This document shows, piece after piece, positions 22,446 through 33,035 of a stretch of 64,000 nt of DNA. Positions within the stretch are counted from its first letter, which is position 1. Every line of letters starts with the position of its first letter. The translations under genes were made by a program, and so were the position numbers. The notes below the pieces were generated by a model. The model made no database searches. It had not been told where the DNA came from and worked only from the letters and a program-made list of their open reading frames with translations. Source of the DNA: Simmondsia chinensis (Eukaryota > Streptophyta > Magnoliopsida > Caryophyllales > Simmondsiaceae); assembly GCA_018398585.1 (NCBI GenBank), contig JAGTTD010000001.1, forward strand, positions 23,115,438-23,179,437. The letters are read 5' to 3'.

Positions 22446-23960
22446 AGAAGGGATTTTTGTCTCAAGAATCAAACTCAGGAAATTGGCTCCTGAGGAACTT
22501 AAGGTCCTCCCAAGTTGCATCAGTCCTCTCTAAATTCACCCACTGCACCAGCACTTGCTTGATTCCCTGGCATTCCTGCTGTATTGTTCTTAAACCCAAA
22601 ATAGCAATAGGTTCCTGGAGGATCTTCCCACTTGAGCTTGCAATCGGAGGCTGGTTTAAACATTTGGTGCCTGCCTTGATTTGCTTCTTCAAAAGACATA
22701 CGGAAAACAAGATGAATGGAAGCTTCAAGGGACAATTCTAGAAGATATGCCACTGCTCCTATCTTTTATAGAATCTTGTAAGGGCCAAAGTATCATGCAC
22801 TAAGCTTAACATTCTTCCGAATTGCAACTGATGATTGCCTCTAAGGTTGAAATTTTAAATAAACCATATCACCAACCTCAAAGGACCCTTCCGATCTTTT
22901 TTTGTTAGCAAAAAATTTCATCCTTGCTTGAGCCAACTGCAAGTTATCCTTCAGCTGCTGAATTAATTGCTTCCTCTACTTGATAACCTCTTCTATTTCA
23001 GTTACATGAGTGGAACTGTCTTGAGGCAAATATAAGGCCTTGAAGGGACTGGTGCCAAGGGATGAATGGGCATGAGTACTTTACCAATACTCAGCTAATG
23101 ACAGCCGCCTGCACCGCTACTTGGGATTGTTGAAAGTTATGTTATGCAAGTATTGTTCCACACTCTGATTCAATCTTTCAGTCTATCCATCTGTTTGAGG
23201 ATGATAAGGAGAACTTAAGGTTAAGGAGGAACCAAGCAACCTGAACAATTCCTTCCAAAATGTGCAGGTGCACAACCTGTCCCTATCAGATAAGATGGAC
23301 TATGGCAGCCCATGGTGTCTACAAATGTTGTTCGAGAAGGATTTGGCAAGCCTTTCAGCAGCTATGGGATGACTGAGTGCTATAAAATGTCCATACTTGG
23401 TAAAACAATCAATTACTACCCGTATGATCTCCCTTCTTTCAGATTTTGGTAGTCCCTCTATGAAATCCATGCTGATTTGTTGCCAAGCTCCCTCCGGTAT
23501 AGGTAGAGGCTGCAATAAACCTAGATATGGAGTGTGATAAGTCTTGGTGCATTGGCAAACTTCAAGGTCTGCGTAATTTCTATCACATCCTTCTTCATCC
23601 CATGCAAGAAAAAATGTTGCTTGACTCTTTGATAAGACCCTTCGATGCCTGAATGCCCACCCAAGGCTAAAGAATGAAAAGCCAATATAATTTGTTTCCT
23701 CAATTCAGAGGCAGCTCCAATGTAAACTTTTCCTTTCACCCTCAATATGCCATTCAACCAAGTCACTTCTAAACCATTTTCCTTTGCTGTTGGTCTATGA
23801 ACACTCAAGGCTGTTATCTGATCTTGAGCAAATGAGTCTTGCTCATAAGACTTGTAAATTTCCTCCATCCATGCAGGCACTACAGTTGTGACTGCTCAAC
23901 AAGTTCCTTCCTCCAAACCTTCTTGCCTTCTAGATAAGGCATCTACTGCAACATTCTCCT
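22446..23960 (-). pseudogene. Integrase and chromodomain of E (broken)
   Basis: The H2C2 region (GGHSGIEGSYQRV, near 23650) and EVCQC are in shifted frames. The integrase core follows with all three catalytic residues visible: D in SMDFIEGLP (near 23470), D in SDRDRLC (near 23280), and E in TERLNQ (near 23180) after a stop. At the C-terminus, QVLVQWVNL...ATWEDLKFLRSQFPEF (near 22465-22590) is a chromodomain-like signature that in this lineage targets integration to modified chromatin. Stops and frameshifts prevent expression. Confidence 0.85.
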
Positions 23961-25725
23961 TTCCCCTCCTATACTCAATGGCATAGTCCAAGCCTAACAT
24001 TTTCATCCGGCCTTTCTTCTGAACCCTTGTAGTTATCTTCTATTCCAACAAATACTTTAGGCTTTGGTGGTCCGTTTTGATCACGAAGTGGTGTCCCTCC
24101 AAATATTCTCCATTTTTGCATGGCTAAGAGTATGGCTAAGTACTCATTCTCATACATAGACAAACTCATGCGCCTTGAACTGAGAGCTTGGCTTAAGTAA
24201 GCAATTGGTCGACCTTGTTGTGACAAAACTGCCCCAACCCCTTGACTGAACGCATCAGTCTCCATGACAAATGGCTCTTTGAAGTTTGGCATCCTCAATA
24301 CAAGAGCAGTAAACATAGCAAGCTTCAAGTTCTCAAAGGTTTCTTGTGCTGTTGGAGACCAACGAAAGGCATCCTTCTTATGCAAATCATTCAAAGGTTT
24401 AGCAGTTACTCCATACCCTTGAATGAATTTCTTGTAGTAACCAGCTAGTTCCAAAATACCTCTCAATTAGGGATGGCAATGGGGCGGGTAAAACCCGTTA
24501 CCCATGGGTATCCGCCCCGTTTGGGGCGGGTACGGGTATAGATGAGGTGGGTAATGGATACGGGTACGGTACACGTGTCAATACCCGTCACGGGTATGGG
24601 GCGGGTACAGGTATAGGCTTGTACCCGCCCCGCCCCGCCCCATCCCGTACCCGCATATACCCGCCTTATAATCACATATTGGAGTTACTCGTTGTATTAT
24701 TTTATATAAAATATTTCATATGGAATTTATAAGTATGAATTCAAGGTTATTATTGAAGGGAAAAAGAAAATAATTTATGGGTAATAAGTTGAACATGGAT
24801 AGGTAACAAGGCAGGTACGAAGTGGGTAAGGTCGGGTACGGGTGAGCAGGGGGTGGGTAGGGGCGGGCAGGGGCGGGTAGGGGCGGGTAATGGGTACTCG
24901 TGGGTAATGGGGCGGGTACGGGTATGGGTTTATATGCGCCGGGGCGGGTACGGGTACCCACTTCATACCCGTGACGGGTAATGAGGCGGGTTCGGATATA
25001 GGATTTGGGTGGCCAGTACGAGTATGGAGGAGGCGGCCCCATACCCGCCCCACCCCATTGCCATCCCTACTCTCAATTGTTTAACAGAAGTGGGTGTAGG
25101 CCATTGTTTCATAGCTTAAATCTTAGATGCATCAGTGGCTACCCCTTCATAAGAGATCACATGACTCAAGTATTCTATTTGAGTTTGGGCAAAGGAACAC
25201 TTGGACAATTTGGCATATAGCTTATGTTTGCGCTTAATTGTAAAGACTTGAGATAGATGTGCAACATGATCATTCATATTCGGACTATAGACTAAGTTGT
25301 CATCGAAGAAAACAAGAACAAATTTCCTTAGAAAGGGCTTTAAAATGGAATTCATTAATGCTTGGAATGTGGCAGGAGCATTTGACAAACCAAATGGCCT
25401 AACCACAAATTCAAAGTGGCCATGATGTGTTCTGAAGGCTGTTTTATAGATGTCTTGCTCAGTCACTCTAATTTGGTAATACCCTTCTCTTAAGCCAAGT
25501 TTTGAAAAGTAAACAGCACCATGTAATTCATCTAGTAGGTCATCTATGATGGGAATTGGAATTTGTCCTTGATGGTTAATGAGTTGAGTTGTCTATAGTT
25601 CTATACACATGCGAGAGGTTCCATCTTTCTTCTTAACAAAGATAACTAGGGATGCAAAGGGACTGTGACTATGCCCGATGAAGTTGGTTTTCAAAAGCTC
25701 CTCCACTAATGTCAACCTTATAGAA
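23961..25725 (-). pseudogene. Reverse transcriptase and RNase H of E, interrupted by a MITE
   Basis: On the minus strand the RT begins truncated at LVEELLKTNFIG (near 25720). Motif A reads [14 protein letters not shown], where the family has FSKLDLRSGYHQIR, so the first catalytic aspartate is glycine. The polymerase box FFDDNLVYS (near 25300) keeps both aspartates. After TPTSVKQLR the frame is split by the MITE at 24468-25069 and resumes exactly at GILELAGYYKKF. RNase H follows with METDAFSQGVGAVLSQ (near 24260; the family has DAS) and MYENEYLAI. It is not functional. Confidence 0.88.
24468..25069. mobile_element. hAT-type MITE, 602 bp, G/C-rich repeat filled
   Basis: Terminal inverted repeats read TAGGGATGGCAATGGGG and its complement. 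A perfect 8-bp target duplicate, CTCTCAAT, stands at 24460-24467 and 25070-25077. The interior consists largely of GGGCGGGTA/CGGGTA repeats in opposite orientations, so the whole element can fold into a long hairpin. It encodes no protein. Removing it and one target copy restores the RT frame of E, so it is a clean insertion. Confidence 0.95.
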
Positions 25726-25805
25726 CCTCTTGATCGGGTCAACTCGACATGGTCAGACATAGAAAATGATTTATATGAGGAGGACTACCCCAAGCCAACG
25801 GAGCT
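25726..25805 (+). pseudogene. Short D-derived fragment between E and LTR F
   Basis: An open frame (IEPLDRVNSTWSDIEND...YPKPTEL) stops at the LTR border. An acidic open stretch resumes beyond the LTR at 40423 (ALSFIREVE). I read it as D coding sequence between gag and protease, but no conserved motif proves it. Confidence 0.45.
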
Positions 25806-26984
25806 TGTTGGGAAAAATTTAATTTCGGAAACTAAATTTTTCCTAAATTGGTTCGATCATGCGCAACAGAAAGAACCTTAAAATTCTTTAATTTTAAATC
25901 TAAAAGACCTGTATTCTAAAACATACGTACTGAACATAGAATATCTACGCATAATAAACATTAAATCAAAAGCATAAATAAAATTGCAAAAATTAAAGGA
26001 AAGCTTTAAAAGAATAGTAATAAGAAATACCTGGATTGTATATCGCAATTGTCGCCCACGAGGAATCACCTAGACCAAGAGATCTTCTCAACAATAATCC
26101 CTTGACATTCGGAGTATGGGCTCCGAAAAAATATTTACTAACAAATTTCTCCTTTTAATTTTTCAAAAAATCATATTTTTCAAAGAATCATTCTAATGCA
26201 AAATTAAGCCCAATTGCCCTCATTTATAATAGGCCTCAGGTAGAAACATTTTTCAAATTCTCAATGTGGGATTCAAAAATAAACCAAAGAAAACATTTAT
26301 AACAGTTCAAAACGATGTGGCATTACCCAGTAAAAATCCGTTAAAAAAAAAAAAAACCCAATAAAAAACCCGTGTAAAATAGCATTCCAATGCCACGTGT
26401 CGCTGCAGTATTGGCCAGCAGTATCGCAAGCGGATGGGCAACAAAGCCAGCGGCCGAGGACACGTGTCGCCCACCCATTGGAGTATATGGGAAGACGCGG
26501 ATACAGGCCTGTTCTTCATGCGCGTAATTTTTTATTTTTAAAATCCCACATGTACAAAATTTATCCCATAAATATTTTAGAGTAAAATAAATTTATTCAT
26601 TTTATAAATAAATAATTTATCTCATTAATTATGTTTAAAAAAATTAATTTCTTCATCTCATGAACAAATAATTCATCTTATAAATTTATTTTAAATATTT
26701 TTAGCTATTATACTTTTAGAGGCTTGCCGAGGAACCTCATGGACAACTTAATTCAAGCTTCAAATGGGAAAATATAATTATCAACATTTGATAATATTGA
26801 TTACCACTTAATAACATTTAGTTCCACTAAATAAATAATATTGGATTCTAGAATTAAATATATTTATCCAATAATTTTCAAATGACTTTCAATGTGACAA
26901 TCAACCCCACTATTAGATATCCATGACGAAAAATAGCTTTAACTACTATTGCTAATTTTCTCACTGTTGGGAAGAGATATGAAT
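25806..26984 (-). repeat. Copia-type solo LTR F, left part
   Basis: It starts TGTTGGGA, pairing with TCCCAACA at 40415-40422. It has the same architecture as the A/G/H LTRs (TATTATAAATG near 26221-26232, CACGTGTC near 26393, GGACACGTGTC near 26459, the ATTCATCTTATAAAT motifs) but is strongly diverged. It is cut at 26984 by insertion of G and resumes at 39528. No primer site or polypurine tract flanks it, so it is a solo LTR. Its flanks GAGCT and GCGTT match at only three of five bases. Confidence 0.8.
26980..26984. other. Target site duplicate (CTCAC) of complex G, left copy
   Basis: CTCAC stands immediately before TGTTGGG of LTR1 and recurs at 39523-39527 right after LTR3. The LTR F sequence continues on each side. 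A third copy stands at 29218-29222. Confidence 0.93.
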
Positions 26985-27691
26985 TTTGTTAGAAAAATAA
27001 ACTCTGATGCCGACTGTTGGGTTCGCAGTTCTCAACTACGGTCACAACAATAGGCACCTATTAGAACACTTAGAGTAGGAGACTCTTCTCTATACCTAAG
27101 CCCTCGGTCGGAGAGTCACGCTTCGTGACACCTCACGTGCAAGAGTTTCCGGAAATAGGTTTATCTCTATAAATCCTTTGCCCTAATACTGGTTGTTGGG
27201 ATGAATTGTAAAAATTCTGCCTAAAGTTTATGCAACGGAACAGGTTTAGAATTCATAACTTTAAACTTAGGGTCGATTTAAAATTCCTAATTTTAAATCT
27301 ACTGACTTAAATTCATAATTTAAATCACCAGATCTAAATTCTTAATTTAAATTTATAGGCCTTTTACTTTAATACATTCATAACAATATATAAACTTAAA
27401 CATGCATAATGACAGATACTCTAAATAAATAGAAAAGCGAAACTAAAAGAAGAAGGAAAGAAGAACATACCTAGAATTGCTCCAATAATAAAGAATACCA
27501 AGAAAATCGAGACCCCGCGATCTTCTACGCAATTACCTCAAACTGCCAGGAGATTGGGCTCCAAAAATATTAAACTGAGGAAAAAAAAATTTCAACGAAA
27601 AATTTTCTCTCCAATTAGGTCTACGAAAATATTTCCAAAAACCCTAAATAATTTACTTTGATTGAATGCCAATCTCTTAGAATAGGTACCT

Positions 27692-27700
27692 CTATTTATA
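27692..27700 (-). promoter_or_regulatory. TATA box of LTR1
   Basis: The minus strand reads TATAAATAG. Matching boxes stand at 38011-38018 (LTR3, TATAAATA), 42284-42292 and 48894-48902 (H LTRs). LTR2 and A have degenerate versions. Confidence 0.65.
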
Positions 27701-27843
27701 ATAGTGTACCGGAGCGAAAAAATCTAATTTTTTCGATGTGGGATTCACTGGTTTAATACAAAACGCAACGTATGAATTAAAACAATAGGTAAAATGCGGA
27801 GTTTCAAGCATAGGGACATCCCGTGCTCTCGCCTATCACCGCG

Positions 27844-27922
27844 TGCCACGTGGCACACGACGATTCGTCCACTTATGCAGACGTGGATCGCCCAGGGGAC
27901 ATCAAGCGCACGACACGTGTCG
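27844..27922. promoter_or_regulatory. Paired palindromic G-boxes in LTR1
   Basis: TGCCACGTGGCA (27844-27855) and CGACACGTGTCG (27911-27922) are both perfect 12-bp palindromes around CACGTG, 56 bp apart. They lie 140-220 bp upstream of the TATA box in element sense. Equivalent pairs occur at 31651-31660 with 31719-31728 and at 38163-38172 with about 38231-38240. Binding by bZIP or bHLH factors is inferred. Confidence 0.6.
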
Positions 27923-29217
27923 CGGGCTGGTTCACTATATCTGGGGCACACAGATCGCCAGCTATTTAAAGGCGATTTTGATTTTTTTTTTTTTTTTTGT
28001 TGCTTTGTTTCCCACATGTAAAAATTCATCTTACGAATTTTAAATTTTAAAAATTATTTTATTTCATAATTTTTAATTTTAGTCATCCCATAAATAATGT
28101 TTGGCAAAATTAACTTTACCCATCTCATGGATAAATAATTCATCTCATGAATTCTTTAATATTTTTTTGATGACAATAAATACAGAGGTTTGCGCAGGGA
28201 CCTCAGGGACAATTTAAATCGAGCTCCAAATGGGTTAAATTAATCATCTCATGAAATAATGTAATTACCATTTAATGAGACTTAATTCCACTAAATAAAT
28301 CTCACTGCACTGCAGACTTAAATTATTTATTTGATATCTCCCTAATAGACTATATTGATGACAACAACCCGTCCACTAGATGTCCATGACAAAGGATAAA
28401 TATAACCACTACCATTATCCTTCTCACAGCTTCTCCATTAGTTACCGACTCACCCTTCACTGAATAATTCATTTATACTTGAACATATTCACAGTATAAA
28501 TTCCAAATGTCAAACACTTGGAAAACGTTGGCCAAAGTTTCCGAACTATTCAAATATTTGCGAATCAACTAAGGGGACATCTGTTTCTCGTAAGAGATTA
28601 TAGATTCTCTTTTGAATACCTGATCCTTGTCACTATTCACATCGCTACCCAGTGTACATGGGATTTCAGTCATTCGTTTAGACCTTACTTATAGTACACC
28701 AAAGTAACTAACGCTCCATGCACAAGTCCAGAATACCCTCAAGATTTAGAGTCGTCGTTCAAACAGTACAACGTGAATCACTCATCTCCGATAGTAGTCT
28801 AGAAATAAGTAACCCACATGATCCAACTCAGTGTGTCAATCTTATTAAATATACCAACCTAACACTTTTGGATCTCCATCCACATGACCAAGACATGTCA
28901 TCTAAAGTGTCACGTTGTAGTCTTAACGTACAAGTGGTCCAAACTTGTCTTTGACTACGAGTCTTTAAAACAACAATCCATAACATTTGTTCCAAGTCTA
29001 TCTGTGGCTTAGTCTCATAAACCACTTAGAACAAACATGTAAATTGTAGTATGAGGACTACACCCATATGATGGATGTCTCTCAAAAGAAAATCACATGC
29101 AGTATAAGTGCTCACATGCACTAATTTAACTAGGAAACGACTGGAACTTCAACTTTATTTATTAATTAAAATAATATATCCAGAATAAATATGAATTTCA
29201 AGACACTGTTCCTAACA

Positions 29218-30777
29218 CTCACATCTTTCACTATTGTTCCCAACTCCTTCTTTATACTTTGGTTAATCCTAAAAGAAGTCTAACCCTGTAACATGCAAAT
29301 CGACATCCTCCGCAGGGAGGTCTATCGATCTACTATACTGCTAGACCGGTAATGGAGACCGTAAGGTTACAACAATTGAAACCTCCCTCCCACTTGATTT
29401 TTATAACAAGGTGTTTTTAATTAACATGCATTTACAACCTGGATTATCTCATAATCCCTTTTAGAATCTCATTCTAAAATTAACAAAAATTAATTAATTT
29501 ATTTATTTAAATTATCTCATAATCTTGTATTAGAATCTCATTCTAAAAGCCAATCAATAAAATTAATTAATTAATTTTAATTAAAATAATACCAATATTT
29601 AATTTAGATTATCACATAATTTACTTTTAATATTCTGATCCAAAATTAAATTACAAATAATTTTATTTAAAATCAATAGAGATTTTGTGCTTAGACTACC
29701 CCATAGTCTATTTTTAGAATCTTATTCTAAAATTTAATTAATAAAATTTAACTTTCACTGTAAAAAAAATATAAAGTTAACTTAGACTATCATATAGTCT
29801 ATTTCAAAATCTTTTTCCAAAAATAATTTAAAATAACTTTTATTTAAAATACACTGATTCACAACGTAGATTATCACATAACCTAAACTTAGAATCTCAT
29901 TCTAAAATAAATTAATTAATAAAATAATTAATTTATAATTATGTAAATCAGTACTGACGTCTACACGTCCAAAAAAAAAAGTTTATTTAAATACACGCTG
30001 ACGTTGGCGCCACATCAGATGCTGACGTCAGTGCCACGCCAGATGCTAACGTCAGCAGCTGACATCATCATATATTTAAAAAAAAAAAATATTTACTTTT
30101 AAAATAAATTGAATCTAATATCATTAGATCAATTCTATCCGATTTCGTATAAAATAATTGAATCTAATCTTATTAGATCAACTTTAACCAATTTATAAAA
30201 ATTAATTGAATCTAATCTCATTAAACAAATTTTATCCATTATTAGAAATATTTGAATCTAATCTTATTAGATCAATTTTGGCCGACTTCGTAAATCATGA
30301 CTGAGAACGTAAAATCTCATTATACGAACAATATAATCACAAATTCATTGGTTGTTCCGAATTAACAATTAATTTATTAACACTTAAAACAATTTAAATC
30401 GTTACTATAAACAACCTAGTTAATAATTAAATCTTTTAACCGATTTAAACAATTTAAATTGTTATTTTAAATAACCTAGTTAACTATTAACTCTTTTAAC
30501 CGATTTAAACAATTTAAATCGTTACATTAAAATATTCTAATTAACAGTTAACTACTTTAATGATTTAAACAATTTAAATCACTAATTCAAACAATCATCT
30601 GAATTAAATGTAAATTCTTTATTGATTTAAACAATTTAAATCGAACCGTCAAATTAAACTAACTAACCTTCTCAATAAAATCTCTATTTTATTAATTCCC
30701 AAATCTATTTATTTCGATCTTACTATACCTATTCAAGCATATTATGAATGTAATCAGAGGCTGGCTCTGATACCAAT
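29218..30777 (-). repeat. Chimeric internal region of G: trapped LTR F flank joined to a leader
   Basis: Bases 29218-29250 (CTCACATCTTTCACTATTG...) match 39523-39555 (CTCACGTCTTTCACTATAG...), which is the target duplicate plus LTR F sequence, with three differences. At about 29250-29256 (CTTCTTT) the sequence switches to the leader of the family (compare 35793-35810). It then runs through the hairpin blocks to a primer site at 30764-30775. No gag or pol is present. Confidence 0.9.
30764..30775 (-). other. Primer binding site beside LTR2
   Basis: The minus strand reads TGGTATCAGAGC, the initiator tRNA-Met complement, two bases from the LTR. Confidence 0.9.
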
Positions 30778-33023
30778 TGTTGGGAAAAGCTATGAATTTT
30801 GTTAGAAAAATAAACTCTAATGCCGACTTTTGGGTTCAGAGTCCTCAACTATGGTCACAACAATAGGCACCTATTAGAGCACTTAGAGTAGGAGACTCTT
30901 CTTTCTACCTAAGCCCCCGGCCGGAGAATCATGCTTCGTGACACCTCACGTGCGAGAGTTCCCGGGAATAGGTTTATCTCTATAAACCCTTTGCCCTAAT
31001 AGCGGTTGTTGGGATGAATTTAAAAAATTCTCCCTAAAGTTTATGCTGCGGAACAGGTTTAGAATTCGTAACTCTAAACCTAGGGTCGATTTAAAATTCC
31101 TAATTTTAAATCTACTAACTTAAATTCATAATTTAAATCAACAGATCTAAATTCTTAATTTAGATCTACAGGCCTTTTACTATAATACATTCATAACAAT
31201 AGAAAAACTTAAATAGGCATTATGATAGATACTGTAAATAAATAGAAAAGCGAAACTAAAAGAAGAAGGAAAGAAGAACATACCTGAAATTGCTCCAATA
31301 ATAAAGAATACCAAGAAAATCGAGACCCCGCGATCTTCTACGCAATTACCTCAAACTGCCCGGAAAGTGGGCTCCAAAATATTAAACTGAGGAAAGAAAA
31401 ATTTCAACGGAAATTTTTCTCCCCAATTTTTCTGAAAATATTTTCAGAAACCCTAAATAATTTATTTTGATTGAATGCCAAACTCTTAGAATAGGTACTT
31501 CTAGTTACAGTAGCATACCGGAGCGAAAAAATCTAATTTTTTCGATGGGATTCGCTGGTTTAATACAAAAGAAGCATATAAATAAAAACAATAGGTAAAA
31601 TGTGGCGTTTCAAGCACAGGAAAATTGCATGCTCTCGCCAATCACAGCGTGCCACGTGGCACATGACGAATAGTCCGCTTACACAGACGCGGATCGCCCT
31701 GGGGACATCCAGTGCACGGCACGTGTCGCGGGCTGGCTCGCCAGATCTGGAGCACACGGATCGCTAGCTATTTAAACGCGATTGTGATTTTTTTTATTTT
31801 TTTGTTTTGCTTTGTTTCCCACTTGTAAAAATTCATCTTATGAATTTAAAATTTTTATAATTATTTTATTTTATAATTTATAATTTTATTCATCCCATGA
31901 ATAATATTTGGCAAAATTAACTTTACCGATCTCATGGATAAATAATTCATCTCTTGAATTCTTTAATATTTTTCTGATGGTAAAAAATATAGAGGCTTGC
32001 GTAGGGACTTCAGGGACAATTTAAATCTAGCTCCAAATGGGTTAAATTAATCATCTCATGAAATAATTTAAGTACCACTTAATGAGACTAAATTCCAATA
32101 AATAAATCTCACTGCACTCCAGACATAAATTATTTATTCGATATCTCCCTAGTAGATTGAATTGATGACAACAACCCCTCCACTAGATGTCCATGACAAA
32201 GGATAAATGTAACCACTACCATTATCTTTCTCACAGCTTCTCCATTAGTTACCGACTCATCATTCACTGAATGATTCATTTATACTTGAACATATTCACA
32301 GTATAAATTCCAAATGTCAAACACTTGGAATACTTTGGCCAAGGTTTTCAAACTATTCAAATATTTACGAATCAACTAATGGGACATCTGTATCTCGTAA
32401 GAGACTGTAGATTCTCTTTTGAATACTTGATCCTTGTCACACTTCACGCCGCTACCCATTGTACGCGGGATTTCAGTCATTCGTTTAGACCTTACTTATA
32501 GTACACCAAAGTAACTAACGCTCCATGCACAAATCCAGAATACCCTCAGGATTAGGGTCATCGTTCAAACAGTACAACGTGAATCACTCATCTCCAATAG
32601 TAGTCTGGAAATAAGTAACCCACATGGTCCAACTTAGTGTGTCAATCTTATTAAACACACTAACCTAACACTTTTGGATCTCCATTCACATGACCAAGAC
32701 AAGTCTTCTAAAGTGTCACGTTGTAGTCTTAACATACAAGTAGTCCAAACTTGTCTTCGACTACAAGTCGTTAAAACAACAATCCATACCATTTATTCCA
32801 AGTTTATTTGTGGCTTAGTCTCATAAGCCACTTAGAACAAAAATATAAATTGTAGTATGAGGACTATACCCATCTGATGGATGTCTCCCAAAAGAAAATC
32901 ACATGCAGTATAAGTGGTCACATGCATAAATTTAACTAGGAAATGACTGAAACTTTAATTATATTTATTAATTAAAATAATATATCCAGAATAAATATAG
33001 ACTTGAGGACAGTGTTCCTAACA
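30778..33023 (-). repeat. LTR2 of complex G (2246 bp)
   Basis: It starts TGTTGGG and ends CCTAACA. It is flanked on the left by a primer site and on the right by a polypurine tract, so it is shared by two internal regions. The G-box GCCACGTGGC is at 31651-31660. It has a perfect triloop hairpin near 31144-31168 (arm AGATCTAAATT, loop CTT). Confidence 0.93.
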
Positions 33024-33035
33024 CTCTCCCTCTTG
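33024..33035 (-). other. Polypurine tract of the longer G element
   Basis: The minus strand reads CAAGAGGGAGAG directly before LTR2, the standard Copia tract. The H counterpart is at 43794-43804 (AAGTGGGAGAT). Confidence 0.85.

Larger units (their letters stand above)
22087..25725 (-). mobile_element. Chromovirus-type Gypsy element E, 3' part, minus strand
   Basis: On the minus strand it runs from RT (truncated at about 25725) through RNase H, the integrase zinc region, the integrase core and a chromodomain-like C-terminus to a polypurine tract and a short 3' LTR. It lacks the RT N-terminus, protease, gag and 5' LTR. The short LTR and pol pattern suggest a Reina-like chromovirus, which is an inference. 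The element interrupts D. Confidence 0.85.
26985..29217 (-). repeat. LTR1 of complex G (2233 bp)
   Basis: It starts TGTTGGG and ends CCTAACA. It includes the block near its left end (CTCTGATGCCGACTG...GACTCTTC) shared with LTR2, LTR3 and the H LTRs. It is followed not by normal internal DNA but by the target duplicate and about 30 bp of LTR F sequence, as a solo LTR would be. Confidence 0.93.

Noticed and set aside
24463..25053. Proline/arginine-rich ORFs within the G/C-rich MITE
   Set aside because: They are translations of GGGTA-type repeats inside a non-coding MITE, and several frames are open for the same compositional reason.
24540..25060. Possible interstitial telomere repeats
   Set aside because: The units are GGGCGGGTA and CGGGTA, not TTTAGGG, and the block has MITE ends and an 8-bp target duplicate.
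27745..28043. ORFs of 66-94 codons on both strands, also at 31560-31757 and 26307-26585
   Set aside because: They recur in each LTR at the GC-richer G-box region and have no independent protein features.
29440..30650. CRISPR-like regularly spaced repeats
   Set aside because: Repeat units vary, spacers are not uniform, there are no cas genes, and the context is a plant retrotransposon leader.
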